A stretch of 64,000 nt of DNA from DYRB01 sp963709645 (lineage in GTDB: Bacteria; Pseudomonadota; Gammaproteobacteria; Chromatiales; Chromatiaceae). The DNA is taken from contig CAVPXP010000031.1 of NCBI GenBank assembly GCA_963709645.1, positions 1-64,000 on the forward strand, in the 5' to 3' direction. The notes under the pieces were generated by a model. It was not told where the DNA came from. It did no database searches and saw nothing but the letters and a program-made list of their open reading frames with translations. The position numbers and the translations under genes were made by a program. How positions within the stretch are numbered: position 1 is the stretch's first letter; the number at the start of each line of letters is the position of its first letter. Positions 10,809 through 18,926 of this stretch are shown piece by piece.

Positions 10809-11188
10809 GGGGAGTCGGCCAGGCAGCCGCCGCCAGGGGTGCAAACCCTCGGGGGAGGAAAGTCCGGGCTCCACAGGGCAGGGTGCCAGGTAACCCCTGG
10901 GGGGCGCGAGCCCACGGAAAGTGCCACAGAAAATACACCGCCAACCCTCGCCTCCGGGCGGGGCGGTAAGGGTGAAATGGTGCGGTAAGAGCGCACCGCA
11001 TTGGTGGTAACACCGATGGCAGGGCAAACCCCACTCCGGAGCAAGACCAAATAGGGGGGCAAGCGGTCTTTGGAACCGCACCGCGCGGCCCGCGCGGGTC
11101 CCCGGGTAGGTCGCTTGAGGCGTACGGCGACGTGCGCCCTAGATGAATGGCTGCCCGCGACAGAACCCGGCTTATCGGCCGACTCCCC
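10809..11188 (+). ncRNA. rnpB: RNase P RNA, bacterial class A
   Basis: This is the catalytic RNA of RNase P, which removes 5' leaders from tRNA precursors. Landmark blocks are present in order: GAGGAAAGTCCGGGCTCC near 10856, CAGGGTGCCAGGTAA, AAGGGTGAAATGGTGCGGTAAGAG near 10968-10993, AGCAAGACCAAATAGG, and the 3' block GACAGAACCCGGCTTATCGG near 11159-11178. The terminal helix P1 forms between GGGGAGTCGGCC (10809-10820) and GGCCGACTCCCC (11177-11188), which sets the ends to within a few bases. The length of about 380 nt is normal. Confidence 0.97.
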
Positions 11189-11281
11189 CCTCTACCCGCT
11201 CCCGCGGCAACGCGTGCTCAGGGTTGCTTAGCAGCCCATTCTTAGACCCCTCAAAGCTAAACAGAAAATCAAATTCATGCG

Positions 11282-11302
11282 CCACGGAATTGAATTCCGT
11301 GG
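11282..11302. repeat. Perfect 21-bp palindrome between rnpB and mraZ
   Basis: The arms CCACGGAATT and AATTCCGTGG flank a single central G. No T-tract follows, so it is a poor intrinsic terminator. It lies about 95 bases downstream of rnpB and 80 bases upstream of the mraZ promoter, in an AT-rich stretch. It could be a transcription-factor operator or an RNA hairpin ending the rnpB transcript. Confidence 0.7.
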
Positions 11303-11382
11303 AGATTCTATCATTGTCTCTTAATTAACACATTGTCTGAGTTAAGTCACTGACGAGCAAGAAAATTACCTGAGCAGCCTGC

Positions 11383-11411
11383 TTGACGGTGGGGGTGTTG
11401 TTGCCTAATAT
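11383..11411 (+). promoter_or_regulatory. Predicted sigma70 promoter of the mra/dcw operon
   Basis: TTGACG at 11383-11388 and TAATAT at 11406-11411 are separated by exactly 17 bases, close to consensus in both boxes. Transcription would begin near 11418, just before the MraZ boxes. This matches the E. coli layout, in which mraZ autoregulates from sites in its own leader. Confidence 0.75.
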
Positions 11412-11422
11412 GACCTGCGAGG

Positions 11423-11445
11423 TGGGAAGCAGTGGGGAATTGGGG
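11423..11445 (+). promoter_or_regulatory. MraZ-binding boxes (TGGGN direct repeats)
   Basis: TGGGA at 11423 and TGGGG at 11433 are 10 bp apart, the spacing known for MraZ operators. A third TGGGG at 11441 is displaced by two bases. They lie in the leader between the promoter and the mraZ start, so MraZ probably represses its own operon here. Confidence 0.65.
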
Positions 11446-11473
11446 GGAGTTTTGGACCTGAGGGGGGGCGGAC

Positions 11474-11929
11474 TTGTTTCAGGGCATGGCGGTTGTCAGT
11501 CTCGACGCCAAGGGGCGCCTGCCGGTACCTGCAAGGTATCGCAAGGAACTCGCTGATTCCTATGCCTCCCGCCTGGTCCTCACGATCGACCGCGACAAGT
11601 GCCTCCTCCTCTATCCAGAGGCCGAGTGGGACAAGATCCGGGCGAAGCTGACCACGTTACCCACCCTTAACCGCAAGGTCCGCGAGCTGCAGCGGCTGCT
11701 GATCGGTAACGCCACCGATTCGGAGATGGACGGCCAGGGCCGCATCCTGGTCCCGCCCAAACTTCAGACGATTGCCGGTCTCGACAAGCGCGTTGCCGTG
11801 GTCGGCATGGGCAATAAGTTTGAGCTTTGGGACGAGGAGACGTGGGACCGCAACATCGCCGCCTCCCTGGAAGACTCAGACCTGCAGGACCTGCGGGACG
11901 AGGTCGGGATCAGCGACCTGGTCTTGTGA
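11474..11929 (+). CDS. mraZ: Transcriptional regulator MraZ
   Basis: MraZ is a small AbrB-fold protein that binds TGGGN repeats and controls the division and cell-wall operon. Two SpoVT/AbrB-like halves are visible (VVSLDAKGRLPVPARYR and EMDGQGRILVPPKL). The length of 151 residues is normal. A TTG start at 11474 gives MFQGMAVVSLD, aligning with MFRGATLVNLD of E. coli, and a G-rich Shine-Dalgarno stretch precedes it. ATG 11486 is the alternative. First gene of the dcw operon. Confidence 0.92.
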   Translation: MFQGMAVVSLDAKGRLPVPARYRKELADSYASRLVLTIDRDKCLLLYPEAEWDKIRAKLTTLPTLNRKVRELQRLLIGNATDSEMDGQGRILVPPKLQTIAGLDKRVAVVGMGNKFELWDEETWDRNIAASLEDSDLQDLRDEVGISDLVL

Positions 11930-11934
11930 CCGCG

Positions 11935-12879
11935 ATGACGGCCCCGACCACCCATGGACACCACCAACCGGTCCTTTTGGAGGAATCTGTGACGGCCCTG
12001 GCGCTCCGCCCGGACGGCGTCTATCTCGACTGCACCTTCGGCCGCGGCGGGCACAGCCGCGCCATCCTCGCGCGCCTCGGTGCCACTGGACGCCTGGTGG
12101 GGCTGGACCGGGATCCCCAAGCGGTGGCGGTAGGCCAGTCCCTGGCAGACCAGGACCCGCGTTTCACCATGGTCCGAGTAGGCTTCTCCCAGGCCGCGGC
12201 GATCGCCGGTGCCCAGGGGCTCGCCGGTCGAGTCGACGGACTGCTGCTGGACCTGGGCGTCTCCTCACCGCAGATCGACGACCCCAGCCGGGGCTTCAGC
12301 TTCTCGGCGGATGGCCCGTTGGACATGCGAATGGACCCCGACGCAGGCGAATCCGCGGCCCAATGGCTGGGGCACGCCTCCGAGAGGGAGATCGCCAAGG
12401 TCCTGCACGACCTGGGCGAGGAGCGATTCGCCAGCCGGATCGCCCGGGCCATTCACAAGGCGCGCCTGGACGCGCCGATCCTGTCCACCCGCGCCCTGGC
12501 CGCCCTGTGCGAGGCGGCGGTCCCGACCCGCGAGCCGGGCAAGCACCCGGCTACCCGGACCTTTCAAGCGATCCGCATCTACCTCAACCACGAACTCGAC
12601 GAATTGGCAGCCTGCCTGGCCCAGGCGTGCGACCTGCTCGCGGCGGGCGGCCGGCTGGCGGTCATCAGTTTCCACTCCCTGGAAGACCGCATCGTCAAGC
12701 GATTCATCCGCGACCAGGCCCGCGGGGAACAGTTTCCACGCGGCGTCCCGGTTACCGCAGACCGCTCCAGTCCGAAACTGCGCCCGATCGGCAAGGCAAT
12801 CCACGCCGCGCCCTTGGAGGTGGCCGCAAATCCCCGCGCCCGCAGTGCCGTACTGCGCGTGGCGGAGCGGCTGCCATGA
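11935..12879 (+). CDS. rsmH: 16S rRNA C1402 N4-methyltransferase RsmH (MraW)
   Basis: RsmH adds the N4-methyl group to C1402 of 16S rRNA, the same nucleotide modified by RsmI encoded nearby. Visible motifs are HQPVLLEESV at the N-terminus, CTFGRGGHS (SAM motif I), LLLDLGVSSPQID, GPLDMRMDP and ISFHSLEDRIVKRF. I chose ATG 11935; GTG 11926, overlapping the mraZ stop, is in the same frame. The stop overlaps the ftsL start (ATGA). Confidence 0.95.
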   Translation: MTAPTTHGHHQPVLLEESVTALALRPDGVYLDCTFGRGGHSRAILARLGATGRLVGLDRDPQAVAVGQSLADQDPRFTMVRVGFSQAAAIAGAQGLAGRVDGLLLDLGVSSPQIDDPSRGFSFSADGPLDMRMDPDAGESAAQWLGHASEREIAKVLHDLGEERFASRIARAIHKARLDAPILSTRALAALCEAAVPTREPGKHPATRTFQAIRIYLNHELDELAACLAQACDLLAAGGRLAVISFHSLEDRIVKRFIRDQARGEQFPRGVPVTADRSSPKLRPIGKAIHAAPLEVAANPRARSAVLRVAERLP

Positions 12880-13157
12880 ATCGCGCAGGCGTCTGGGTCG
12901 CCGGAGTGCTGATCATCGCAGTCATGGCCTCGGCCGTCGCGGTGGTCTACGTCAAGTACCAGACCCGCCTCCTGTTCGTCGACCTGCAGGCCATGCGCGT
13001 CCAGCGCGAGGCGCTGGACGTGGAGTGGGACAACCTGCGCCTGGAGGAGGCGGCCCTGAGCAACACCGTCCGGGTCGAGCGACGCGCCCGGCACCACCTC
13101 GACATGCACCTGCCGGAGCGCCGCGAGATGCGCATCATCGAGGGTGGTACGCCATGA
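12876..13157 (+). CDS. ftsL: Cell division protein FtsL
   Basis: A 93-residue bitopic inner-membrane protein. It has a short N-terminal tail, a transmembrane helix at about residues 5-25 (VWVAGVLIIAVMASAVAVVYV), and a periplasmic coiled-coil region rich in Arg and Leu (LQAMRVQREALDVEWDNLRLEE). FtsL joins FtsB and FtsQ in the divisome core. Identification rests on topology and its fixed place between rsmH and ftsI. It is too divergent for motif assignment, as is usual for FtsL. Both ends overlap neighbours by ATGA. Confidence 0.9.
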   Translation: MNRAGVWVAGVLIIAVMASAVAVVYVKYQTRLLFVDLQAMRVQREALDVEWDNLRLEEAALSNTVRVERRARHHLDMHLPERREMRIIEGGTP

Positions 13158-14911
13158 ACCGCAGCAGGTCCCGATTGCAGCGCGCGGAGCAACGTGCCCC
13201 GATGCAGCCAAATTTCCATCTGCGGCGGCGCACGCTGCTCGCCGGGCTTGGGCTCGCCGTCCTGGTGCTCACGGGGGCCGTGTTCTACCGCCAAGTCCTG
13301 GAGACCGACTACCTGACTGCCGAGGGCGAGCGCCGCTTCGTGCGCGAGCGCGAGATTCCGGCCCGCCGCGGCATGATCCTGGACCGCAATGGCGAGCCCC
13401 TGGCGGTCAGCACCCCCATGAAGACGGTTTGGGCCGACGCGCGCCTATTGAGCCAGCATCCCGAGGCCGTAGCACCACTCGCCAAGCTGCTCGGGCTCGA
13501 CGCCAAGCAGCTGGCACAGAAGATCGAGACCAACAAGAAGAAGGGGTACATCTACCTGAAGCGGCGCGTTGAGCCGAGCATTGCCCGCGAGGTCCAGGCG
13601 CTCGCAGAGCAGACCAAGGAACTTGGCGTGGCCCTCGACACCGAGTACCGGCGGTACTACCCGGGCGGCGAGGTCTTTGGCCACATCATCGGGTTCACGG
13701 ACATCGAGGATCGAGGCCAGGAGGGGCTGGAACGCGCCTTCGAGGAGTCCTTGGCCGCGAGGCCGGGCATGCGGCGGGTCCTTCAGGATGGGCAAGGCAA
13801 GGTGGTTGAGGAGATCGAGCAGATCCAGGCGCCGAGCAACGGCCATGACCTGACCCTCAGCCTGGACCAAGGACTGCAGTTCATCGCCTACCGCGAGCTG
13901 ATGCGGGCAGTGCATGACCACAAGGCGGCCGCCGGGACCGCGGTGGTACTGGACGTGGTGACGGGCGAGGTCCTGGCCATGGTCAATCAGCCCGCCTTCA
14001 ACCCCAACGACCTGCACGGCGGCAAAGGCGACAACCGCCGTAACCGCGCCCTGACCGACGTCATGGAGCCTGGCTCCACGGCCAAACCGCTGGTGGTCGC
14101 GGCCGCGCTCGACCTGGGCAAGGTCACCCCCAACACCGCCTTCAACACAACAGGGGGAAGGCTCTCCATCGGCGGCAAGACCGTCAAAGACGTGCACGCC
14201 TACGGGACCCTCACCACCACGGGGATCATCACCAAGTCCAGCAACGTGGGCGTGGTCAAGATCGCCATGCTGATGGAACGCGAGTCCCTTTGGAACCTCT
14301 ACGACCGCCTCGGCTTCGGCAAGCCCACCGGGGTCCAGTTTCCCGGCGAGAGCGGCGGACGCCTGCGTAACTACAAGCGCTGGTCTACCTTCGAGCACGC
14401 CACTCAGGCCTTCGGATACGGCTTCAATGTGACCGCACTGCAACTGGCCCAGGCCTATGCAGCGATCGCGGCCGACGGGATCAAGCGCCAGGTCTCCCTG
14501 CTCAAGCCCGAGGAGCCTGCGCCGGAAGAGCGCGTCCTCAAGGCCACCACGGCCCGCCAGGTCAGGGCCATGATGGAGACCGTCGTCTCCGACAAGGGCA
14601 CTGCCAGGCTCGCGGCCATCGATGGCTACCGCGTGGCGGGCAAGACGGGTACGGCGAAGAAGTCCTCAGGCCGCCGCGGCTATACCTCCGGTCGGTACCA
14701 GTCCGTGTTTGCTGGCATGGTGCCGGCGACCAACCCCCGCCTGGTCATGGTGGTCATGATCGACGAGCCCCGCGGCAAGGCCTATTACGGAGGCTTGGTC
14801 GCGGCACCGGTCTTCTCCAAGGTCATGACGGAGGCCCTGCGCATCTTCAACGTCCCCCCGGATGACCCGCCCCCCACCCTCAAACTGGCCGGGCTGGAGG
14901 GTGCCAAATGA
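13154..14911 (+). CDS. ftsI: Septal peptidoglycan transpeptidase FtsI (PBP3)
   Basis: This is a class B penicillin-binding protein of 585 residues that crosslinks septal peptidoglycan with FtsW. It has an N-terminal transmembrane helix (LLAGLGLAVLVLTGAVFY), a PBP dimerisation domain (RGMILDRNGEPLAVS) and the transpeptidase domain. The active-site motifs are intact: STAK in EPGSTAKPLVVAA, SSN in ITKSSNVGV, and KTGT in VAGKTGTAKK. The start overlaps the ftsL stop and the stop overlaps the murE-position gene. Confidence 0.96.
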   Translation: MNRSRSRLQRAEQRAPMQPNFHLRRRTLLAGLGLAVLVLTGAVFYRQVLETDYLTAEGERRFVREREIPARRGMILDRNGEPLAVSTPMKTVWADARLLSQHPEAVAPLAKLLGLDAKQLAQKIETNKKKGYIYLKRRVEPSIAREVQALAEQTKELGVALDTEYRRYYPGGEVFGHIIGFTDIEDRGQEGLERAFEESLAARPGMRRVLQDGQGKVVEEIEQIQAPSNGHDLTLSLDQGLQFIAYRELMRAVHDHKAAAGTAVVLDVVTGEVLAMVNQPAFNPNDLHGGKGDNRRNRALTDVMEPGSTAKPLVVAAALDLGKVTPNTAFNTTGGRLSIGGKTVKDVHAYGTLTTTGIITKSSNVGVVKIAMLMERESLWNLYDRLGFGKPTGVQFPGESGGRLRNYKRWSTFEHATQAFGYGFNVTALQLAQAYAAIAADGIKRQVSLLKPEEPAPEERVLKATTARQVRAMMETVVSDKGTARLAAIDGYRVAGKTGTAKKSSGRRGYTSGRYQSVFAGMVPATNPRLVMVVMIDEPRGKAYYGGLVAAPVFSKVMTEALRIFNVPPDDPPPTLKLAGLEGAK

Positions 14912-16446
14912 TGGCCCTGCGCAGCACGGCCCAGCCTTGGCGGCTGGCGGACCTACTCGCCGGGTTCGCCCTGGTCGACGTCGGTGCGGACCTGGGCGTC
15001 GGCGACATCTCCACGGACAGCCGCCAAGTGGTCCCCGGTACCCTGTTCCTCGCCTGCCCCGGCAGCGCAGCCCACGGAATGGCCTTCGCCGCGCACGCGC
15101 GCAGCCGCGGCGCCGTGGCCATTGCCGCCGAACCGACGGCCGAGTGGGACGAGCCGGCCCTAGCCCAGGCCTCCGCCCGACTCGGGCTGCCGATCGTCGT
15201 TGTGCCGGGGCTCGCCGATCGCGCCAGCGCCCTGGCGGACCGCTTCTACGGCGAGCCAAGCGCCCACATGGAGGTCATTGGCATCACCGGGGCCGGCGGC
15301 AAGACCAGCGTCAGTCACTTTCTGGCTCAAGCCCTGGCGGCCCAGACTCGTTGCGCTATCGCGGGTTCGCTAGGCGTCGGGGTTCCCGGCGACCTGATCC
15401 CGTCCACCCACATGGTCTCGGACTCCGTGGGCCTGCAAGACGTCTTGGCCCGCTTGCGCGCCCGCGGGGTCCAGGCGGTGACCATCGCGCTCTCGCCCCA
15501 GACGCTGGCGCGGGGCCGAGTAGCGGCTGTGCGCTTCAGCCACGCCGTATTCACCAATCTCACAGGCGGCGGCCTGGAGGACCTCGGCGCGGCCTCGGGC
15601 TCCTTAGTCCGAGTCCCGGGCCTGCGCTGGGCCGTGCTCAATGCCGACGACCCCTTCAGCGGCCGTCTGCTCGCCGATCTTGACCCTGGGATTGCCGTTG
15701 CGCTCTTTGGCCTGGGCCTCCGTCCGCCGGCCGGCTGGCGGTATGACCTCTGGGTCGGGCTCAACAAACTGGCCCATTTGCGCCGAGGCCTGTACCTGCA
15801 GGTCGTAACCGATGGGCTGGCCGGCGCCGCGGAGGGCGAGGTCGAAGTCGGCGTCCTCGGCACTTGCAACGCAGCGAACCTACTCGCGGTCCTCGCGGTC
15901 CTCCGCTCCAGAGGAATGGCCCTGTCACCGGCCCTGCACCTCTTGGCCAAGCTGCAGGGGACACCCGGGCAGCTGGAGTGCTTCGGCAGCACGGACGCCC
16001 CGCTGGTGGCTGTGGACTCCGCCACTAGCCCCGCTGCCCTGGAGCTAGCCATCGCGAATCTGCGCCGCCACGGCGGCGGGCGTTTGATCACCGTCTTTGG
16101 CTGCGATGGCAAGAGCGACCCCGCCCAGCGGCCGCTCATGGGCAGGGTGGCCGAGGCGGGCAGCGACCTTGTCATCGTCACCGACAACAACCCCGGGGGC
16201 GAGGACGGCGATGCCATCGTTTCTGAGGTCCTGACCGGCATGCGCCAACCGGATCGGGTCCGCGTCGAGCGCCAGCGAGGCCTGGCCATCCGAGTCGCCC
16301 TGACGCTGGCCGGGCGCGCGGACACTGTGCTCGTAGCCGGCAAGGGCCACGAGACGACCCAGGATATGGGCGAGCTGAAGGTCCGCTTCAGCGACCGCGC
16401 CCAGGTGGTGCAGGCCCTGGGGGAATGGACGGAGGGCAGGCGCTGA
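14908..16446 (+). CDS. MurE-position Mur ligase homologue lacking the catalytic signatures
   Basis: By position and overall alignment this is MurE, which adds diaminopimelate to UDP-MurNAc-L-Ala-D-Glu. It is 512 residues long with all three domains: STDSRQVVPGTLFLAC near the N-terminus, the ATP domain, and AGKGHETTQ near the C-terminus. The expected motifs are changed. TGTNGKT is TGAGGKT (127-133). EVSSHAL is ALSPQTL (194-200). RDHLDYHG and the following carbamylated-lysine helix are replaced by a shorter GGGLEDLG (220-227). DYAHTPD is DSATSPA (370-376). GCGGDRD is GCDGKSD (398-404). DNPR, the diaminopimelate clamp, is NNPG (427-430). Other frames do not recover these motifs, so this is not a frameshift. 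It overlaps ftsI and murF. It may have a structural, regulatory or altered ligase role, with a true MurE encoded elsewhere. Confidence 0.8.
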   Translation: MMALRSTAQPWRLADLLAGFALVDVGADLGVGDISTDSRQVVPGTLFLACPGSAAHGMAFAAHARSRGAVAIAAEPTAEWDEPALAQASARLGLPIVVVPGLADRASALADRFYGEPSAHMEVIGITGAGGKTSVSHFLAQALAAQTRCAIAGSLGVGVPGDLIPSTHMVSDSVGLQDVLARLRARGVQAVTIALSPQTLARGRVAAVRFSHAVFTNLTGGGLEDLGAASGSLVRVPGLRWAVLNADDPFSGRLLADLDPGIAVALFGLGLRPPAGWRYDLWVGLNKLAHLRRGLYLQVVTDGLAGAAEGEVEVGVLGTCNAANLLAVLAVLRSRGMALSPALHLLAKLQGTPGQLECFGSTDAPLVAVDSATSPAALELAIANLRRHGGGRLITVFGCDGKSDPAQRPLMGRVAEAGSDLVIVTDNNPGGEDGDAIVSEVLTGMRQPDRVRVERQRGLAIRVALTLAGRADTVLVAGKGHETTQDMGELKVRFSDRAQVVQALGEWTEGRR

Positions 16447-17834
16447 TGTGGACCCTAGCCGAAGCAGCGAGGCAAGCCGGCGGGCACCTGGTGGGGGGCG
16501 ATGCCCCCTTCTCCCGCATCGTGACGGACAGCCGCGGCGATTGCACCGGGGGACTGTTCGTCGCCCTGCGGGGTGAGCGGTTCGACGCCCACGCATTCGT
16601 CCCCCAGGCCGTAGCCAATGGGGCCGTCGCCGCCATGGTCGAGCGCCCCCTGGCTATCGATCTCCCGCAATGGGTGGTGGACGACACGCGCTTGGGCCTC
16701 GGACAGCTGGCGTCGGCGTGGCGCAACCGCCTGCCCGGCCGCCTCCTGGCCATCACCGGCAGCAACGGCAAGACCACCTGCAAGGAAATGGTCGCGGCCA
16801 TCCTCGCCCAGGTCGGCTCTGTGCGGGCCACCCAGGGCAACCTGAACAACGACATCGGCATGCCCCTGACCCTGCTGCGCGCCCGGGACGAAGACTGGCT
16901 GGTCATCGAGATGGGCGCAAACCATGCTGGCGAGATCGACTATCTCACCAGCATCGCCCGGCCTCAGGCAGCCCTCATCACCAACGCGGGGCGCGCCCAC
17001 CTGGAAGGCTTCGGCAGCGTCGAAGGGGTGGCCAGGGCCAAGGGCGAGATCGCTCGCGGCCTGTCGCCCGATGGGACCTTCGTGGTCCCAGGGGACGCCC
17101 CCTGGACCAGGCTGTGGCGTGAGCTGGCCGAGGGCCGGCCGATCCTCACCTTCGGCCTGGATCCCGCCTGCGGGGTGCACACAGACCCGTCCGCCGTATA
17201 CACCGACTGGAGCGAGGCTGGCTTCTCGACGCGCTTCACCGCCGAGTTGGCGGGGCGGCACCACGAGCTGTCCCTGGCCCTGGCCGGCATGCACAACGTC
17301 CGCAACGCCCTGGCTGCGGCCGCCCTCGCCACAGCGGTCGGAGTGGCCCCGGAGGCGATCGCCGCCGGGCTCGCCACCCTCCGGCCGGTCCCGGGACGGT
17401 TAGAGCCCAAGCGTCTCGGCAAACTGCGCCTTATCGACGACAGCTACAACGCCAACCCCGATTCGGTCCAGGCGGCAATCGATGTCCTGGTGGCCCTGCC
17501 CGGCCGCCCGGTCTTAATCCTGGGCGATCTGGGCGAGCTGGGCCCGACGGCTGCCCTCCTGCACCGCGAGGTGGGAGAGACCGCGCGCGCCGCGGGAGTG
17601 GCTGCCCTGTATGCGGTGGGTGACCTTTGCCGGGAGGCCGTCGCCGGATTCGGACCCGGAGCCGCCGCGCACCATTTCAGCGACCAAGCGGCCCTGATCG
17701 CAGCCCTGCGCGGTGACCTCACCGAAGCGGACGTGATCCTCGTCAAAGGATCTCGGAGGGCCGCCATGGACCTTGTGGTCGCGGCACTCGGCCTGGAGCC
17801 GGCCACCACCCGAAGCCATTCGGCGGGGGCCTGA
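16446..17834 (+). CDS. murF: UDP-MurNAc-tripeptide:D-Ala-D-Ala ligase MurF
   Basis: MurF adds D-Ala-D-Ala to complete the muramyl pentapeptide. The 462-residue product keeps the normal Mur ligase motifs, in contrast to its upstream neighbour: ITGSNGKTTCKEM (ATP loop), TQGNLNNDIGMPLTLL, IEMGANHAGEI, ITNAGRAHLEGFGS, and DDSYNANPDSVQAA. The start ATG 16446 overlaps the preceding stop by one base (TGATG). The product is cytosolic. Confidence 0.95.
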   Translation: MWTLAEAARQAGGHLVGGDAPFSRIVTDSRGDCTGGLFVALRGERFDAHAFVPQAVANGAVAAMVERPLAIDLPQWVVDDTRLGLGQLASAWRNRLPGRLLAITGSNGKTTCKEMVAAILAQVGSVRATQGNLNNDIGMPLTLLRARDEDWLVIEMGANHAGEIDYLTSIARPQAALITNAGRAHLEGFGSVEGVARAKGEIARGLSPDGTFVVPGDAPWTRLWRELAEGRPILTFGLDPACGVHTDPSAVYTDWSEAGFSTRFTAELAGRHHELSLALAGMHNVRNALAAAALATAVGVAPEAIAAGLATLRPVPGRLEPKRLGKLRLIDDSYNANPDSVQAAIDVLVALPGRPVLILGDLGELGPTAALLHREVGETARAAGVAALYAVGDLCREAVAGFGPGAAAHHFSDQAALIAALRGDLTEADVILVKGSRRAAMDLVVAALGLEPATTRSHSAGA

Positions 17835-17836
17835 CA

Positions 17837-18919
17837 GTGCTGCTCTTCCTGACTGAATGGCTGGCCCAGTTCGACAGCGCCTTCAACGTCTTCCGTTACC
17901 TGACCCTGCGCTCCATCCTGGGCGTGCTGACCGCACTGGTCATCTCCTTCCTGGTCGGGCCGCCCATGATCCGGCGGCTTACCTGGTACAAGATCGGCCA
18001 GACGGTGCGCACCGACGGGCCCCAGACCCACCTCGCCAAGTCCGGTACCCCGACCATGGGCGGGGCGCTGATCCTGGTCGCCGTGGGTATCAGCACCCTG
18101 CTTTGGGCGGACCTGCGCAACCGCTACATCTGGATCGTCCTCCTCACCACCCTGGCCTTCGGTGTCATCGGACTGGTCGACGATTACAAGAAGCTTATCC
18201 AGAGGAACCCACGCGGTCTGGCCGCCCGCTACAAATACTTCTGGCAGACCGTGGCCGGATTCACCGGCGCCTTGTTCCTTTTTCTCACCGCAACCACCCC
18301 GGCGGAGACGGCGCTGCTGATCCCCTACCTCAAGGAGGTCTCCATCCAGCTTGGGCCCTGGTACCTGCTTTTCACCTATTTCGTGATTGTGGGCAGCAGC
18401 AATGCCGTCAACCTCACCGACGGGCTGGATGGGCTCGCCACCATGCCGACGGTCCTGGTTGCCGGCGCTCTGGCCCTGTTCGTGTATGCGGCCGGCAACG
18501 TGGATTTCGCGGGCTATCTCAAGGTCCCCTATGTCCCCGGGGTGGGCGAGGTGGCGGTCTTCTGCGCCGCCTTGGTCGGGGCCGGGTTGGGCTTCCTTTG
18601 GTTCAACGCCTACCCGGCCCAGGTCTTCATGGGCGACGTTGGGGCGCTGGCCCTGGGTGCGGCCCTCGGCGTGGTGGCCGTGGTGGCCCGCCAGGAGTTG
18701 GTCCTCTTCATCATGGGCGGGGTCTTCGTCGCCGAGACCCTGTCTGTGATGCTCCAGGTCGGGTCCTTCAAGCTCACCGGAAAACGCATCTTCCGCATGG
18801 CCCCTCTGCACCACCACTACGAGCTCAAGGGCTGGCCGGAGCCCCGAGTCATCGTGCGGTTCTGGATCGTGACCGTGATCCTGGTTCTGGTGGGACTGGC
18901 AAGCCTGAAAATCCGCTGA
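17837..18919 (+). CDS. mraY: Phospho-MurNAc-pentapeptide translocase MraY
   Basis: MraY transfers phospho-MurNAc-pentapeptide to undecaprenyl phosphate, making lipid I at the inner membrane. The 360-residue polytopic protein has about ten membrane segments. The catalytic and substrate motifs LVDDYKKL, NAVNLTDGLDGLA, FMGDVGALALG and PLHHHYELKGWPE are intact. The start is GTG 17837, two bases after the murF stop, giving MLLFLTEWL. Confidence 0.97.
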   Translation: MLLFLTEWLAQFDSAFNVFRYLTLRSILGVLTALVISFLVGPPMIRRLTWYKIGQTVRTDGPQTHLAKSGTPTMGGALILVAVGISTLLWADLRNRYIWIVLLTTLAFGVIGLVDDYKKLIQRNPRGLAARYKYFWQTVAGFTGALFLFLTATTPAETALLIPYLKEVSIQLGPWYLLFTYFVIVGSSNAVNLTDGLDGLATMPTVLVAGALALFVYAAGNVDFAGYLKVPYVPGVGEVAVFCAALVGAGLGFLWFNAYPAQVFMGDVGALALGAALGVVAVVARQELVLFIMGGVFVAETLSVMLQVGSFKLTGKRIFRMAPLHHHYELKGWPEPRVIVRFWIVTVILVLVGLASLKIR

Positions 18920-18926
18920 CCTCAAC

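Noticed and set aside
14908..16446. Frameshift as the explanation for the missing MurE motifs
   Set aside because: The alternative frames around 15545-15640 and 16005-16035 do not give RDHLDYHG or DYAHTPD. The changes are codon substitutions and a small in-frame length difference.
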